A DNA stretch of 64,000 bases, from positions 1 to 64,000 of the forward strand of contig NZ_QNRC01000002.1 of the NCBI RefSeq assembly GCF_003709565.1, read 5' to 3'. Positions 24,309-35,547 of the stretch are shown piece after piece. Within the stretch, counting starts at the first letter, position 1. Every line of letters begins with the position of its first letter. Source of the DNA: Paracoccus sigandri (lineage in GTDB: Bacteria; Pseudomonadota; Alphaproteobacteria; Rhodobacterales; Rhodobacteraceae). Below the pieces are notes generated by a model. The model did no database searches and was not told where the DNA came from. It saw nothing but the letters and a program-made list of their open reading frames with translations. The translations under genes were made by a program, and so were the position numbers.

Positions 24309-25910
24309 TTACAGCCCCGATTGCCGCAGGACCGCAGGCAGGGCCTCGGGCAGGTCGTCGGCGGTCAGGCCGGGGCCCAGCCGGCGCGCCGCCTGGCCAT
24401 GCAGCCAGGTGGCCAGGCCGGTCGCCCGCAGCGCCGGCAACCCGCGCGCCAGAAGCCCCGCGACCAGGCCGGCCAGCACATCGCCCGCGCCCGCCGTCGC
24501 CAGCCAGGGCAGGTCGAAGGCGGAATGGATCATCGCCCGGCCGTCCGGCGCCGCGATGACCGTGTCGGGCCCCTTCAGCAGCACGATCGCCCCTGCCCGC
24601 GCGGCGGCCTCTCGCGCGGCGTCCAGGCGCGAAAAGGCCGGGCCGCGCATGGCGGCGGGATCGTCGGACCCCGATTGCAGGCGTTCGGCGATGTCCGGGA
24701 AGAGGCGCCCGAACTCTCCGGCATGGGGCGTCAGCACGCAGGCCTCGTGCAGCGCGCCGGCAAGCGCGGGATGCGTGGCCAGCGCCGTCAGCGCATCGGC
24801 GTCCAGCACACAGGGCCGGCGGCTGGCCAGCAGCGCGGGCAGCAGGACCGCCGCGCGGTCGATGCCGCAGCCCGGACCCAGGCAGAGGCCCGAGATGCGG
24901 CGATCGGTCAGCAGCGCGGTCAGGTCCTCGGCCCCGTCCATGGGTCGGCGCATCAGCGCATCGGGCGGCTGCGCATGTTCCGCCATCGCCGCGTCCGGCG
25001 GGCACAGCGTCACCAACCCCGCCCCCGCCCGCAGCGCCGCGCGCGCCGACAGCCGGGCGGCGCCGCCTCGGCCGGGACCGCCGGCAATGACCAGCGCATG
25101 GCCGTGACTGAACTTGTGGCCGTGACGGGTCCGGCCCTTGTCCAGGCCGGCCCTTACAACCGCCGGGACCGGCTGGCAGCGGCCGTCGGCAATGTCGAAG
25201 GCCGGCCACAGGCATCCCAGGCGGATGCCGGCCCCCTGGCCTTCGCGCCATTCCCTGAGGCCGATATCGGCGATGACCAGCTGGCCGCAGAGGATCGGCC
25301 CCTGCTCCAGCAGATGGCCCGGCTTGGGGCTGTCGAAGGCGACCGTCAGCCGCGCGGCGGGGGCGTGTTCCGCAGTGCCGCGCGGCCAGCCCAGCATGGC
25401 GCCGCTGTCCATGCACAGCCCGCTGGGACAATCCACCGCTACCAGCCCGTCGCGGAACCGGCTGTCGCCCAGATGGCGCAGGATGGTGGCGATCTCGCCC
25501 TCGGGCGGCCGGGTCAGGCCGGTGCCGAAGATGGCATCGACATGGACATCGCTGTCGGGACCGTCGCGCAGCGCCTGTTCGGTCAGCGGCAGGATCGGGC
25601 CGATCGCCAGCCATTGCCGCCTCATCGCTTCCGCATCGGGGCCCGGCGCATTGTCCAGCCCCAACACCCTGACCCGCCAGCCCGCCTGATGCAGGCGCCG
25701 CGCGATCACATAGCCGTCGCCGCCATTGTTGCCCGGACCGCACAGCACCGTGACCCGCCCCGGCCGGGGCCAGCGCAGGCGAATCTGTCCGGCCACGGCG
25801 CGGCCGGCGCGCTCCATCAGCGCCGCTCCGCTGACCCGGCCGCTGGCCATCGCCGCGGATTCGGTGGCGCGCATCTGGGCGGTGGTGAGGATTTCTGTGC
25901 CAATCGGCAT
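24309..25910 (-). CDS. nnr: Bifunctional NAD(P)H-hydrate epimerase/dehydratase
   Basis: 533 residues from the ATG giving MPIGTEILTTAQMRATESAA; longer in-frame starts would run through the NtrC-type palindrome. The N-terminal YjeF_N epimerase domain (about 1-210) has LCGPGNNGGDGYVIARRL. The C-terminal carbohydrate-kinase-like dehydratase domain (about 225-530) has VIAGGPGRGGAARL, VLTPHAGEFGRLF and ATAGAGDVLAGLVAGLLARG. The enzyme repairs hydrated NADH and NADPH. It diverges from glnB, although the NtrC site 20 bases upstream more likely serves glnB. Confidence 0.94.
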   Translation of the reverse strand: MPIGTEILTTAQMRATESAAMASGRVSGAALMERAGRAVAGQIRLRWPRPGRVTVLCGPGNNGGDGYVIARRLHQAGWRVRVLGLDNAPGPDAEAMRRQWLAIGPILPLTEQALRDGPDSDVHVDAIFGTGLTRPPEGEIATILRHLGDSRFRDGLVAVDCPSGLCMDSGAMLGWPRGTAEHAPAARLTVAFDSPKPGHLLEQGPILCGQLVIADIGLREWREGQGAGIRLGCLWPAFDIADGRCQPVPAVVRAGLDKGRTRHGHKFSHGHALVIAGGPGRGGAARLSARAALRAGAGLVTLCPPDAAMAEHAQPPDALMRRPMDGAEDLTALLTDRRISGLCLGPGCGIDRAAVLLPALLASRRPCVLDADALTALATHPALAGALHEACVLTPHAGEFGRLFPDIAERLQSGSDDPAAMRGPAFSRLDAAREAAARAGAIVLLKGPDTVIAAPDGRAMIHSAFDLPWLATAGAGDVLAGLVAGLLARGLPALRATGLATWLHGQAARRLGPGLTADDLPEALPAVLRQSGL

Positions 25911-25929
25911 CGTGATTGCCTGTTTTTCG

Positions 25930-26404
<475 letters not shown>

Positions 26405-26481
26405 CCCGAACCAGGACAACGAACTTCCGGGCCCGGTCGGATATTGCGCAGCCGGGCCGCATTCACGGAGAAAGGGAAGAG

Positions 26482-27888
<1,407 letters not shown>

Positions 27889-27910
27889 CCGGGCCGGCAC
27901 GGGAACAGGA

Positions 27911-27939
27911 AAAGGGCGCCTTCGCGGGCGCCCTTCTTC
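27911..27939 (+). terminator. Terminator after glnA
   Basis: AAA then a GGGCGCC/GGCGCCC stem (27914-27920 with 27927-27933) and the T-rich tail TTCTTC, 25 bases beyond the glnA stop. Confidence 0.72.
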
Positions 27940-28063
27940 ATTGCCGCCCCCCCGGGGCCGCGCGCATTGGCAGCGGCCGTGGCGATGGGGGGCGATGGGG
28001 CATGGGCTTGCGGGGCTTTCCGCCATATCCTACATCTGGAAACAACTGCGAAAGGACCCCGAC

Positions 28064-28306
28064 ATGGCGATGGAAGCCCATGACATCGAAGCGCTGATCC
28101 GCGCTGCCTTCCCCAATGCCCGGATCACCATCACCGACCTTGCCGGTGACGGGAACCACTATGCGGCCGAGGTGATCGATGAAAGCTTCCGGGGCCAGAA
28201 CCGGGTCCAGCAGCAGCGGGCGGTCTATGCGGCGCTGCAGGGCCGGATGGACGGCCCCGCGGGCGAATTGCACGCGCTGGCGCTGACGACCAAGGCGCCG
28301 GACTGA
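28064..28306 (+). CDS. BolA/IbaG-family protein
   Basis: 80 residues from the ATG at 28064 with AAGGA upstream; ATG 28070 is also possible. It shows the BolA fold: an N-terminal helix ([20 protein letters not shown]), then [20 protein letters not shown] with the usual central region, and [12 protein letters not shown] at the end. It partners with CGFS-type glutaredoxins in [2Fe-2S] handling, and such a glutaredoxin gene follows 115 bases downstream. Confidence 0.9.
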   Translation: MAMEAHDIEALIRAAFPNARITITDLAGDGNHYAAEVIDESFRGQNRVQQQRAVYAALQGRMDGPAGELHALALTTKAPD

Positions 28307-28421
28307 GACGGGATCGACCGGACGCCGCCCGCCGGGGCGCGGGGCGGCAGAGGGCGTGACGGCGAAGGGCATGGCAGACAGGGACCCGCCGATCGCGGGC
28401 CCGGACCAAGAGGACGAGACG

Positions 28422-28787
28422 ATGACCACCGATGTGAAGAACCGGATCCAGGACCTGATCGACGCCCATGACGTCGTGCTGTTCATGAAGGGCACCAAGG
28501 AAATGCCGCAATGCGGCTTCTCCAGCCGCGTGGCCGGAGTGCTGAACTACATGGGCGTCGAATACAGCGACGTGAACGTGCTAGCCGACCAGGACGTGCG
28601 CCAGGGCATCAAGGATTTCTCGGACTGGCCGACGATCCCGCAGCTCTACGTCAAGGGCGAATTCGTCGGCGGCTGCGACATCATCACCGAGATGACGCTG
28701 TCGGGCGAGCTGGACCAGCTGTTCGACCAGAAGGGCGTGGGCTACGACAAGGACGCCGCCGACAAGATCCGCGAAGCCAATGCCTGA
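28422..28787 (+). CDS. grxD: Monothiol glutaredoxin (Grx4-type)
   Basis: 121 residues. The active site CGFS (Cys31) is in [14 protein letters not shown]. Glutathione-binding motifs [20 protein letters not shown] follow. It carries a bridging [2Fe-2S] cluster with glutathione and delivers it to apo-proteins, usually together with BolA, encoded just upstream. The upstream in-frame ATG at 28356 is rejected because the family starts near [10 protein letters not shown]. Confidence 0.95.
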   Translation: MTTDVKNRIQDLIDAHDVVLFMKGTKEMPQCGFSSRVAGVLNYMGVEYSDVNVLADQDVRQGIKDFSDWPTIPQLYVKGEFVGGCDIITEMTLSGELDQLFDQKGVGYDKDAADKIREANA

Positions 28788-28810
28788 GCGGCGCGACACG
28801 GAATGAGACA

Positions 28811-28831
28811 GGGGCGCCCCAGCGGCGCCCC
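28811..28831. terminator. Hairpin between grxD and corC
   Basis: GGGGCGCC/GGCGCCCC arms (28811-28818, 28824-28831) with loop CCAGC between convergent genes. The T run is weak, so termination efficiency is uncertain. Confidence 0.5.
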
Positions 28832-28879
28832 AGTGTCGTTTGGCTGTGACGTTCAGCTGTGCCGCTCTGGTCTCGGCGG

Positions 28880-29812
28880 TCAGCGCGCCTGGCGCGCGGC
28901 CTCGCTGGTCTCGGCGGCCTTCTCGGCGGCGGGCAGGCGCATCCGGACGCGCTTGATCCGGCGCGGATCGGCCTCGACGATCTCGAATTCGGCGCCGGAA
29001 TCGTGGCGGATCAGCTCGCCCTCCTCGGGCACGCGGCCGGCCAGCGCGAACAGCAAGCCGCCAAGCGTGTCGATATCCTCGTCCTCTTCCTCCTCGAACA
29101 GGCGCAGGCCGGTCTCGGCCTCGACCTGATCCAGCGGCGCGCGGGCCTTGATCAGCCACTGGCCGGGCTTTTCCTTCAGCCACAGGACGTCCTGGCCCTC
29201 GTCATGCTCGTCCTCGATCTCGCCGATGACCTGCTCGATCAGGTCCTCGATCGTGACCAGCCCGTCCACCCCGCCATATTCGTCGATGACCAGCGCCATG
29301 TGGATCCGCTTCTGCTGCATCTGCTGCAACAGCACCCCGATCGTCATCGAGGGCGGCACATAGAGCAGCGGGCGCAGCATCGGGCGCAGGTCGAAATCGC
29401 TTTCATGGCCGAAGCCGTGCTTCAGCGCCAGGTCCTTCAGGTGGATCATCCCCAGCGGGCTGTCCAGCGCGCCCTCATAGACCGGGATGCGCGAGAAACC
29501 GTGTTCGCGGAACATCTCAACCAGTTCCTGAAGCGCGATCGTATCGGGCGCGGCGATGATCTCGGCCTTGGGCACGGCCACGTCGTCCACGCGCATCCGG
29601 CGCAAATTCACCATGCCCGGCGCATCCGGCGGGCCGGCCTTCTCGCCCGGCTCGGCCCCGCCCTCGTCATCCGCCCCGGTCAGCGCCCCGAAGAAGCGCC
29701 CGAAGAACCCGCGCGGTCCGGGAAGGTCGCGGCCATCGCCGCCGACACCATCCGCCGTTCCTGCGGGCTCGTCGCCCAGGGGGTGCTCGGGTAATCGCGG
29801 CTCGGAATTCAT
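28880..29812 (-). CDS. corC: CorC/HlyC-type CBS-domain protein
   Basis: 310 residues, soluble with no membrane segments. Two CBS domains (about 72-195, with [20 protein letters not shown] and [20 protein letters not shown]) are followed by the CorC_HlyC transporter-associated domain (about 215-290, [20 protein letters not shown]). CBS domains bind adenosine nucleotides. It is cotranscribed behind ybeY (4-base overlap) as in the widespread phoH-ybeY-corC operon. Confidence 0.93.
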   Translation of the reverse strand: MNSEPRLPEHPLGDEPAGTADGVGGDGRDLPGPRGFFGRFFGALTGADDEGGAEPGEKAGPPDAPGMVNLRRMRVDDVAVPKAEIIAAPDTIALQELVEMFREHGFSRIPVYEGALDSPLGMIHLKDLALKHGFGHESDFDLRPMLRPLLYVPPSMTIGVLLQQMQQKRIHMALVIDEYGGVDGLVTIEDLIEQVIGEIEDEHDEGQDVLWLKEKPGQWLIKARAPLDQVEAETGLRLFEEEEDEDIDTLGGLLFALAGRVPEEGELIRHDSGAEFEIVEADPRRIKRVRMRLPAAEKAAETSEAARQAR

Positions 29813-30309
29813 CGGTCTTCCTCTTGATAGGGATCTGGAATCTGCAGCTTCTGCAGGATCGAACGCTCGGTCGCCTCCATGGTCTCGGCGTCCGGGTCGT
29901 TTTCGTGGTCATAGCCCAGCAGGTGCAGCACGGCATGGACCAGAAGATGGGTGACGTGATGGTCGAAGGGTTTGCCCTGCAGGCGGGCCTCGGCCCGGCA
30001 GGTGTCCCAGGCGATGGCGATGTCGCCAAGCTCGTCGGTCTGGGGCAGGCCGGGCCGGTCGCCCGGCGCGCGCGGCGGGGCGTCCTGCGAGGGCCATGAC
30101 AGCACGTTGGTCGCGCGCGGCTTGCCGCGGAAATCGGCGTTCAGCGCCGCGATGCGGGCATCGTCGCAGCCCAGCACAACGACCTCGGCCGCGCCGATCC
30201 CATGCCAGTCCAGCGCGGCGCGGGCCGCGCGCTCTGCAAGGGCCTCAAGACCCGCTTCCCCCCATCGGTCATCCTCGATGACGGTATCGACGCATATCTC
30301 GTCAGGCAT
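29809..30309 (-). CDS. ybeY: Endoribonuclease YbeY
   Basis: 166 residues from the ATG at 30309, chosen because MPDEICVDTVIEDDRW is the usual beginning; earlier in-frame codons lie inside phoH. The zinc motif H-x3-H-x5-H is in THLLVHAVLHLLGYDHENDP. It acts in 16S rRNA 3' maturation and ribosome quality control. The start overlaps the phoH end by 8 bases. Confidence 0.95.
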   Translation of the reverse strand: MPDEICVDTVIEDDRWGEAGLEALAERAARAALDWHGIGAAEVVVLGCDDARIAALNADFRGKPRATNVLSWPSQDAPPRAPGDRPGLPQTDELGDIAIAWDTCRAEARLQGKPFDHHVTHLLVHAVLHLLGYDHENDPDAETMEATERSILQKLQIPDPYQEEDR

Positions 30310-31384
30310 CGTCTCGCTTCGGCCGGCGCGGCACATGGCTGCCGCGCGGCTCCTCGGTTTCACCCCTTGCCAGCGCGGCGGCATCCTCGGCGTCATAGGC
30401 CTCGATGATGCGCGCGACAAGCGGATGGCGCACGACATCGCGCGCGGTGAAATAGCTGAAACTGATTCCCTTCACGCCGTCAAGGATCTTCTCGGCATCG
30501 ACCAGCCCCGATCCCATGCCGCGCGGCAGGTCGATCTGGGTGCGGTCGCCGGTGATGACCATGCGGCTTCCCTCGCCCAGGCGGGTCAGGAACATCTTCA
30601 TCTGCATGGTGGTCGCATTCTGCGCCTCGTCCAGCACGACGAAGCTGTTGGCCAGCGTCCGGCCGCGCATGAAGGCCAGCGGCGCGATCTCGATCCGCTT
30701 CTCCTCGATCAGCTTCTGCATCTGCTTGCCGGGCAGGAAATCGTTCAGCGCGTCATAGAGCGGCTGCATGTAGGGATCGACCTTGTCCTTCATGTCGCCG
30801 GGCAGGAAGCCCAGCCGCTCGCCCGCCTCGACGGCGGGGCGCGACAGGACGATGCGGTCGACATGGCCGCCGATCAGCATGGTCACGCCGACGGCGACGG
30901 CCAGATAGGTCTTGCCGGTGCCGGCCGGGCCGATGCCGAAGGCCAGCTCATGCTCGAACAGCGCCCGGACATAGGCCTTCTGGGCGTCGGTGCGGGGTTC
31001 CACCGATTTCTTGCGGGTGCGCAGCTCGTAATTGCCGCCGGCGAACATCTCCAGCTGCGCGGCGGGAGAGCTGTCGCCCCCCTCCTCGATGCCCATGCGC
31101 AGCGCCGCCTCGATCTCGGCCAGCGAGACCGGACGGCCCTGTTCCAGCCGCGCGTAAAGACCACGCAGCAGCTGCGCCGCCTCGGCCTGCGCCTCGGGGC
31201 CGCCGACCACGGCAAGCTGGTTGCCGCGGCGCAGGATGTGGATGCCCAGGGCTTCCTCGATCCGCGCCAGGTGCCGGTCATTGGCACCGCACAGGTCGAT
31301 CAGCAGCCGGTTGTCGGGAAATTCCAGCAGGGTTTCGCTTGGATGGCTTGCGACGGGGGGCGTAGGCGAAAGGCCCAAATTCAT
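30302..31384 (-). CDS. phoH: PhoH-like ATPase
   Basis: 360 residues. Walker A is GPAGTGKT (152-159), and Walker B and the SAT-like region are in NSFVVLDEAQNATTMQMKMF. The N-terminal ~100 residues carry a KH-like RNA-binding domain (RIEEALGIHILRRGNQLAVV). PhoH acts with YbeY in RNA processing. It is first in the phoH-ybeY-corC operon. Confidence 0.94.
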   Translation of the reverse strand: MNLGLSPTPPVASHPSETLLEFPDNRLLIDLCGANDRHLARIEEALGIHILRRGNQLAVVGGPEAQAEAAQLLRGLYARLEQGRPVSLAEIEAALRMGIEEGGDSSPAAQLEMFAGGNYELRTRKKSVEPRTDAQKAYVRALFEHELAFGIGPAGTGKTYLAVAVGVTMLIGGHVDRIVLSRPAVEAGERLGFLPGDMKDKVDPYMQPLYDALNDFLPGKQMQKLIEEKRIEIAPLAFMRGRTLANSFVVLDEAQNATTMQMKMFLTRLGEGSRMVITGDRTQIDLPRGMGSGLVDAEKILDGVKGISFSYFTARDVVRHPLVARIIEAYDAEDAAALARGETEEPRGSHVPRRPKRDDA

Positions 31385-31527
31385 CTCCAGCTAGAGTCCT
31401 CTGCCCTCATGGTGGCAATCATGGGGGATTCGCACAAGATGCAGTTGGCCGATTGCGTGGCATGAATGCCGCGACTGGCGGCAATCTGGCCGGAACATGC
31501 CGAAATCTGCGCGAAGTTCATGCAAAT

Positions 31528-32247
31528 TCAGCCCTGTCCGGCGGGATCGTGACCCAGAAACCCGGCCAGGGGCGCGGCCCCCTCCATCGCCGCGACCGGC
31601 CCCTCCCAGGCAAGCCGGCCGTCCTGCAGCAGCATCACCCGATCGCCGATCGCCCGCACCGAATCCATGTCATGGGTGATGGTGATCGCGGTCGCGCCGG
31701 TCTCGGTCACGATAGAGCGGATCAGCGCGTTGATCCGCGCGGCCCGGATCGGGTCCAGCCCGGTCGTCGGCTCGTCGAAGAAGATCACCTCGGGGTCGTC
31801 GGCGATGGCGCGGGCAAGCCCCGCGCGCTTGGCCATGCCGCCCGACAGCTGCGCGGGCATCAGATCGGCGGTCTCGGGTCCCAAGCCGACGCGCGCCATC
31901 TTCTCCAGCGCGATGGGCCGGGCCTTGTGGTCGGGCATCCGCTGGCGCAGGCGGAAGGCGACGTTCTGCCAGACCGACAGGCTGTCGAACAGCGCCGCGC
32001 CCTGGAACAGCATCCCGAAGCGCGCCATGAAGGCGGGCCGCGTGGCCTGGTCCAGCGGGCGGCCCTGCCACAGCACCTGGCCGGCATCGGGCGCCTCCAG
32101 CCCCAGGATGCATTTCAGCAGCACCGACTTGCCCATGCCCGACTGGCCGATGACGCAGAGGCTCTCGCCCTGCCCCACCGCCAGGTCGATCCCGGCCAGC
32201 ACGGCGCGGGTGCCGAAGGACTTGTGCAGGCCGCGGATCTCGATCAT
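31528..32247 (-). CDS. mlaF: MlaF-type ABC ATPase (phospholipid transport)
   Basis: 239 residues from MIEIRGLHKSFGTRAVLAGI. Walker A is GQSGMGKS (34-41), the signature is LSGGMAKRAGLARAIADDPE, and Walker B is VIFFDEPTTGLDP. The LSGGM variant is characteristic of the MKL/Mla subfamily that moves phospholipids between the membranes. It is coupled to mlaE by a 4-base overlap. mlaD is not in the window, so the periplasmic partner would be elsewhere. Confidence 0.9.
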   Translation of the reverse strand: MIEIRGLHKSFGTRAVLAGIDLAVGQGESLCVIGQSGMGKSVLLKCILGLEAPDAGQVLWQGRPLDQATRPAFMARFGMLFQGAALFDSLSVWQNVAFRLRQRMPDHKARPIALEKMARVGLGPETADLMPAQLSGGMAKRAGLARAIADDPEVIFFDEPTTGLDPIRAARINALIRSIVTETGATAITITHDMDSVRAIGDRVMLLQDGRLAWEGPVAAMEGAAPLAGFLGHDPAGQG

Positions 32248-33008
32248 CGGAAGAACAGCCCGGTCAGCACGAAATTCGCGGCCAGGATGCCGACGGCGGC
32301 GGCGACCACGGCGGATTTCGTGGCCCGCCCCACGCCCGCCGCGCCGCGCCCGGCGCGCATCCCGAACCAGCAGCCGCACAGCGCCACGATCAGCCCGAAG
32401 ACCGCGCCCTTCAGCAGGCCCGAGACCACGTCCCAGCTTTCCAGATAGGCCCAGCTGTTCGCGACATAGCCGGCCGAGCTGAAGCCGAGCGACCGGGTCC
32501 CGACCAGCCAGCCACCCATGATGCCGATCACGTCGCCCACGCCGACCAGCAGCGGCACGGTCAGCAGCGCCGCCCACAGGCGCGGCGTGACCAGCCAGCG
32601 CATCGGATCGGTGGACAGCGTCACCAGCGCGTCGATCTGTTCGGTCACCTTCATCGTGCCGATCTCGGCCGCGATGGAACTGGCGACGCGGGCCGCGACC
32701 ATCAGCCCGCCCAGGACCGGGCCAAGCTCTCGCACCATGCCGATGGCGACGATGGCCGGCACGACCTCGGCCGCCTGGAAGCGCGCGCCGCCCGAATGGA
32801 TCTGCAGGGCCAGCGCCGCGCCGGTGAACAGCGCCGTCAGCCCGACCACCGGCAGGGACAGCCAGCCGATCTGGAACAGCTGCGCGGCGAAGGCGCGCCC
32901 GTGGAAGGGCCGCAGCCGGAACAGCCCGCGCAGGGCGAACAGCGCCACCGCGCCGACGGCCCGCAGCAGGGAAAGGCTGGCGCGTCCGGTCAGCCGGACA
33001 GGGTTCAC
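32244..33008 (-). CDS. mlaE: MlaE-type ABC permease
   Basis: 254 residues with about five to six membrane segments. The family marks are REL-G-P in MVRELGPVLGGLMVAARVAS (the EQ-loop region) and AEIGTMKVTEQIDALVTLST. It is the membrane part of the phospholipid transporter, together with mlaF. Its start overlaps the alanine racemase gene by 4 bases, so alr, mlaE and mlaF are probably one transcript. Confidence 0.92.
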   Translation of the reverse strand: MNPVRLTGRASLSLLRAVGAVALFALRGLFRLRPFHGRAFAAQLFQIGWLSLPVVGLTALFTGAALALQIHSGGARFQAAEVVPAIVAIGMVRELGPVLGGLMVAARVASSIAAEIGTMKVTEQIDALVTLSTDPMRWLVTPRLWAALLTVPLLVGVGDVIGIMGGWLVGTRSLGFSSAGYVANSWAYLESWDVVSGLLKGAVFGLIVALCGCWFGMRAGRGAAGVGRATKSAVVAAAVGILAANFVLTGLFFR

Positions 33009-34021
33009 AGGTAGGTCCGCTTGTAGCGACCGCCAAGCGAGGTCAGGACCTCGTAGCCGATGGTGCCGGCGAAATCCGCGACCGCGTCGATGGGCTGTTC
33101 GGGGCAGATCAGCTCCAGCATCGCGGGAACGGTTTCAAGCGCGGTGACATCGGCGGTGATCAGGTCCATCGAGACCCGCCCGACGATCGGACAGGCCACG
33201 CCGCCCGCGTAAAGGCTGGCGCCGCTGGAGGACAGCGCCCGCAGGATGCCATCCGCGTAACCGGCCGCGACCGTGGCGATGCGGCGCGGAGCCTCGGCCG
33301 TCCAGGTGGCGCCGTAGCCCACGAATTCGCCCGCCTGCACCACCCGCAGCTGGATCACCGGCAGCGACAGGCGCACCACCTGGCGCGCATCGGCAAAGGG
33401 CAGCCCGCCATAGAGGCCGACGCCCGGCCGCACCAGGTCGAAATGATAGTCCGGCCCCAGCAGGATCCCGCCGGTCGCCGCCAGCGACAGCGGCACCTCG
33501 CAGCCCTCGGTCATGGCGCGGAAGGCGGCAAGCTGGGCGGCATTGGCGGGGTGATCGGGCTCATCGGCGCAGGCCAGGTGCGACATGATGAAATCGGGAC
33601 CCGCCGCCAGGGCCTCGTCGCGCAGGCCGGCCCATTCGGCGGCTTCCATGCCCAGCCGGTTCATGCCGCTGTCCAGCTGGATCGCGAAGGGCTGGCCGGG
33701 GCGCATGGTCCGGTCGCGGAAGAACTGCTCGGCGCTGTTCAGGACGGGCACCAGGCCGGCCAGGTCCTCGCCCTCCATATGCCCCGACAGCACGTTGATG
33801 CGGGCGTCATCGGGCAGCAGCGGCCGGATCGCCCGGCCCTCGGCGGCCAGCGCCACGAAGAAGTCCCGCGCGCCCGCCTGGTACAGCGCCGGCACCACCC
33901 GCGCCGCGCCCAGCCCATAGGCATCCGCCTTCACCACCGCCGCCGCGCGCGCGCCCGGCGCCTGCTGCGCCAGCGCCTTCCAGTTGGCCACGATGGCCGG
34001 AATGTCGATCTGCAAAGCCAT
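33005..34021 (-). CDS. alr: Alanine racemase
   Basis: 338 residues. The PLP lysine is Lys31 in [11 protein letters not shown], and the second catalytic residue (Tyr) lies in GYADG (about 247). [13 protein letters not shown] is the conserved C-terminal domain segment. It makes D-alanine for peptidoglycan. It is slightly shorter than the ~360-residue norm but all motifs are present. It is first in the alr-mlaE-mlaF cluster. Confidence 0.95.
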   Translation of the reverse strand: MALQIDIPAIVANWKALAQQAPGARAAAVVKADAYGLGAARVVPALYQAGARDFFVALAAEGRAIRPLLPDDARINVLSGHMEGEDLAGLVPVLNSAEQFFRDRTMRPGQPFAIQLDSGMNRLGMEAAEWAGLRDEALAAGPDFIMSHLACADEPDHPANAAQLAAFRAMTEGCEVPLSLAATGGILLGPDYHFDLVRPGVGLYGGLPFADARQVVRLSLPVIQLRVVQAGEFVGYGATWTAEAPRRIATVAAGYADGILRALSSSGASLYAGGVACPIVGRVSMDLITADVTALETVPAMLELICPEQPIDAVADFAGTIGYEVLTSLGGRYKRTYL

Positions 34022-34169
34022 ATGCCTCGCTTGCCCCCGCCTTGCATCCGCGTCAAGCCCCGTTCTCAGGCCCCATTCTCTGGCTTGGCCTGCCGCGCGC
34101 GTTCCGGGACTTGATCAATGCCGCGCCTTTGGCGATAACCGGCCAGCTACCAGCCGAGGGGAAACCGTC

Positions 34170-34481
34170 ATGCGCGTCCGCATCTATCAACCCGCCCGCA
34201 ACGCCATGCAGTCCGGCACGGCGCGCAGCAAGGGCTGGGTGCTGGAATTTCCCTCGGCCGACGCGCGCGAGATCGATCCGCTGATGGGCTGGACCAGCAG
34301 CGACGACACCCAGAGCCAGGTCCGCCTGCGCTTCGAGACCCGCGAGCAGGCCGAGGAATACGCCCGCGAACACGGCCTCGACTATGTCGTGCAGGAGCCG
34401 CACAGCCGCGCCCCGAACATCCGCCCCCGCGGCTATGGCGAGAATTTCGCCACCGACCGGCGCGCGCCCTGGACCCACTGA
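34170..34481 (+). CDS. Complex I accessory subunit (NDUFS4-like)
   Basis: 103 residues of one ETC_C1_NDUFS4-type domain: [20 protein letters not shown] near the N-terminus, the ALPHA-family core [20 protein letters not shown] with [20 protein letters not shown], and [11 protein letters not shown] close to the C-terminus. It is a peripheral subunit of alphaproteobacterial NADH dehydrogenase I and is typical for Paracoccus. The gene is separate from the nuo operon and is divergent from alr. Confidence 0.92.
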   Translation: MRVRIYQPARNAMQSGTARSKGWVLEFPSADAREIDPLMGWTSSDDTQSQVRLRFETREQAEEYAREHGLDYVVQEPHSRAPNIRPRGYGENFATDRRAPWTH

Positions 34482-34684
34482 GGCTTGACCAGCGCTCGGG
34501 GCGACATCCTCCGCCAGTCTCCCCGCGCCGACACCGTGGCGAAAGATCATGAACGCCCGAAAATCGGCCGCACGCGGCGTCGATCGGCGGTAAGGATGGG
34601 CATGTCGCAGGATCGTCCCGGCCCTCGCAGGCGGCGGGCGGGACCCGGCGGCAGGTCAGGACCACGACAGGGGAGAAGACGCGC

Positions 34685-35455
34685 ATGACCTCTCAGACCA
34701 ACAAGGCCCGGCAGTTCCGCGAGTTGCATCGGCCCGGCGACCCGGTCATCCTCTATAACATCTGGGACGCCGGAAGCGCGGCGGCGGTGGCGCGCAGCGG
34801 CGCGAAAGCCATCGCGACCGGCAGCTGGTCGGTCGCCGCCGCGCAGGGCCATGCGGATGGCGAGGATCTGCCGCTCGATGAGATGCTGGCCATCATCGGC
34901 CGGATCGTCGACAGCGTCGAGCTGCCCGTCACCGTGGATTTCGAAGGCGGATATGCGCCCGATCCCGAGACGGCCGCGCGGAACGTGCAGCGGCTGTTGC
35001 GGCTTGGCGCGGTCGGGCTGAATTTCGAGGACCAGGTGGTGAAGGGGCCGGGCCTTCACCACATCGACGACCAGATCGCGCGGCTTCGCGCGGTGCGTCG
35101 CGCCGCAGACGAGCTGGGCATCCCGGCCTTCGTCAATGCCCGCACCGACGTGTTCCTGAAGGCCGCGCCGGATGCCGACCCCGGCGGGCTGCTGGCGGAG
35201 GCGCTTGCGCGCGGGGCCGCCTATGCCCAGGCGGGGGCCGACGGGTTTTTCGTCCCCGGCCTGACCGATAGTGAGCTGATCGCGCAGATCTGCACGCGGA
35301 TCGCCCTGCCGGTCAATGTCATGGCGCCCTGCGATCCCCAAAGGGTGCGCGCCCTGGCGAAGCTGGGCGTGGCGCGGATCAGCTTCGGGCCCGCGCCCTA
35401 TCGCGGCTTCTCGGCCTTCCTGGAACGCGAGGCGCGCAGCCTCGCCGCAAGCTAG
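34685..35455 (+). CDS. Isocitrate lyase/PEP mutase family protein
   Basis: 256 residues of a PEP mutase/ICL-type TIM barrel: HRPGDPVILYNIWDAGSAAA, VDFEGGYAPDPETAARNVQR, GAVGLNFEDQVVKG and FVNARTDVFLKAA. The catalytic cysteine motif of true isocitrate and methylisocitrate lyases (K-K-C-G-H) is absent, so it is more likely a carboxyphosphonoenolpyruvate mutase-like or oxaloacetate-acting member. It stands alone, with nothing phosphonate-related nearby. Confidence 0.85.
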   Translation: MTSQTNKARQFRELHRPGDPVILYNIWDAGSAAAVARSGAKAIATGSWSVAAAQGHADGEDLPLDEMLAIIGRIVDSVELPVTVDFEGGYAPDPETAARNVQRLLRLGAVGLNFEDQVVKGPGLHHIDDQIARLRAVRRAADELGIPAFVNARTDVFLKAAPDADPGGLLAEALARGAAYAQAGADGFFVPGLTDSELIAQICTRIALPVNVMAPCDPQRVRALAKLGVARISFGPAPYRGFSAFLEREARSLAAS

Positions 35456-35547
35456 GGCGCGCGGGTCGTTCGTCCTTGCCGGAACGCCTTGCGGTCATCG
35501 ACCGGGGGGTTCCGCCCAGGGTCTTATGGGCGCCAGCCGCCGCCCGG

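Noticed and set aside
26405..26481. Possible glutamine riboswitch or attenuator between glnB and glnA
   Set aside because: Only 77 bases with no conserved aptamer pattern; an ordinary intergenic gap with a ribosome site explains it.
34111..34118. TTGATCAA near alr/NDUFS4 divergent region as an FNR site
   Set aside because: The half-sites have no 4-base spacer, so it does not match TTGAT-N4-ATCAA.
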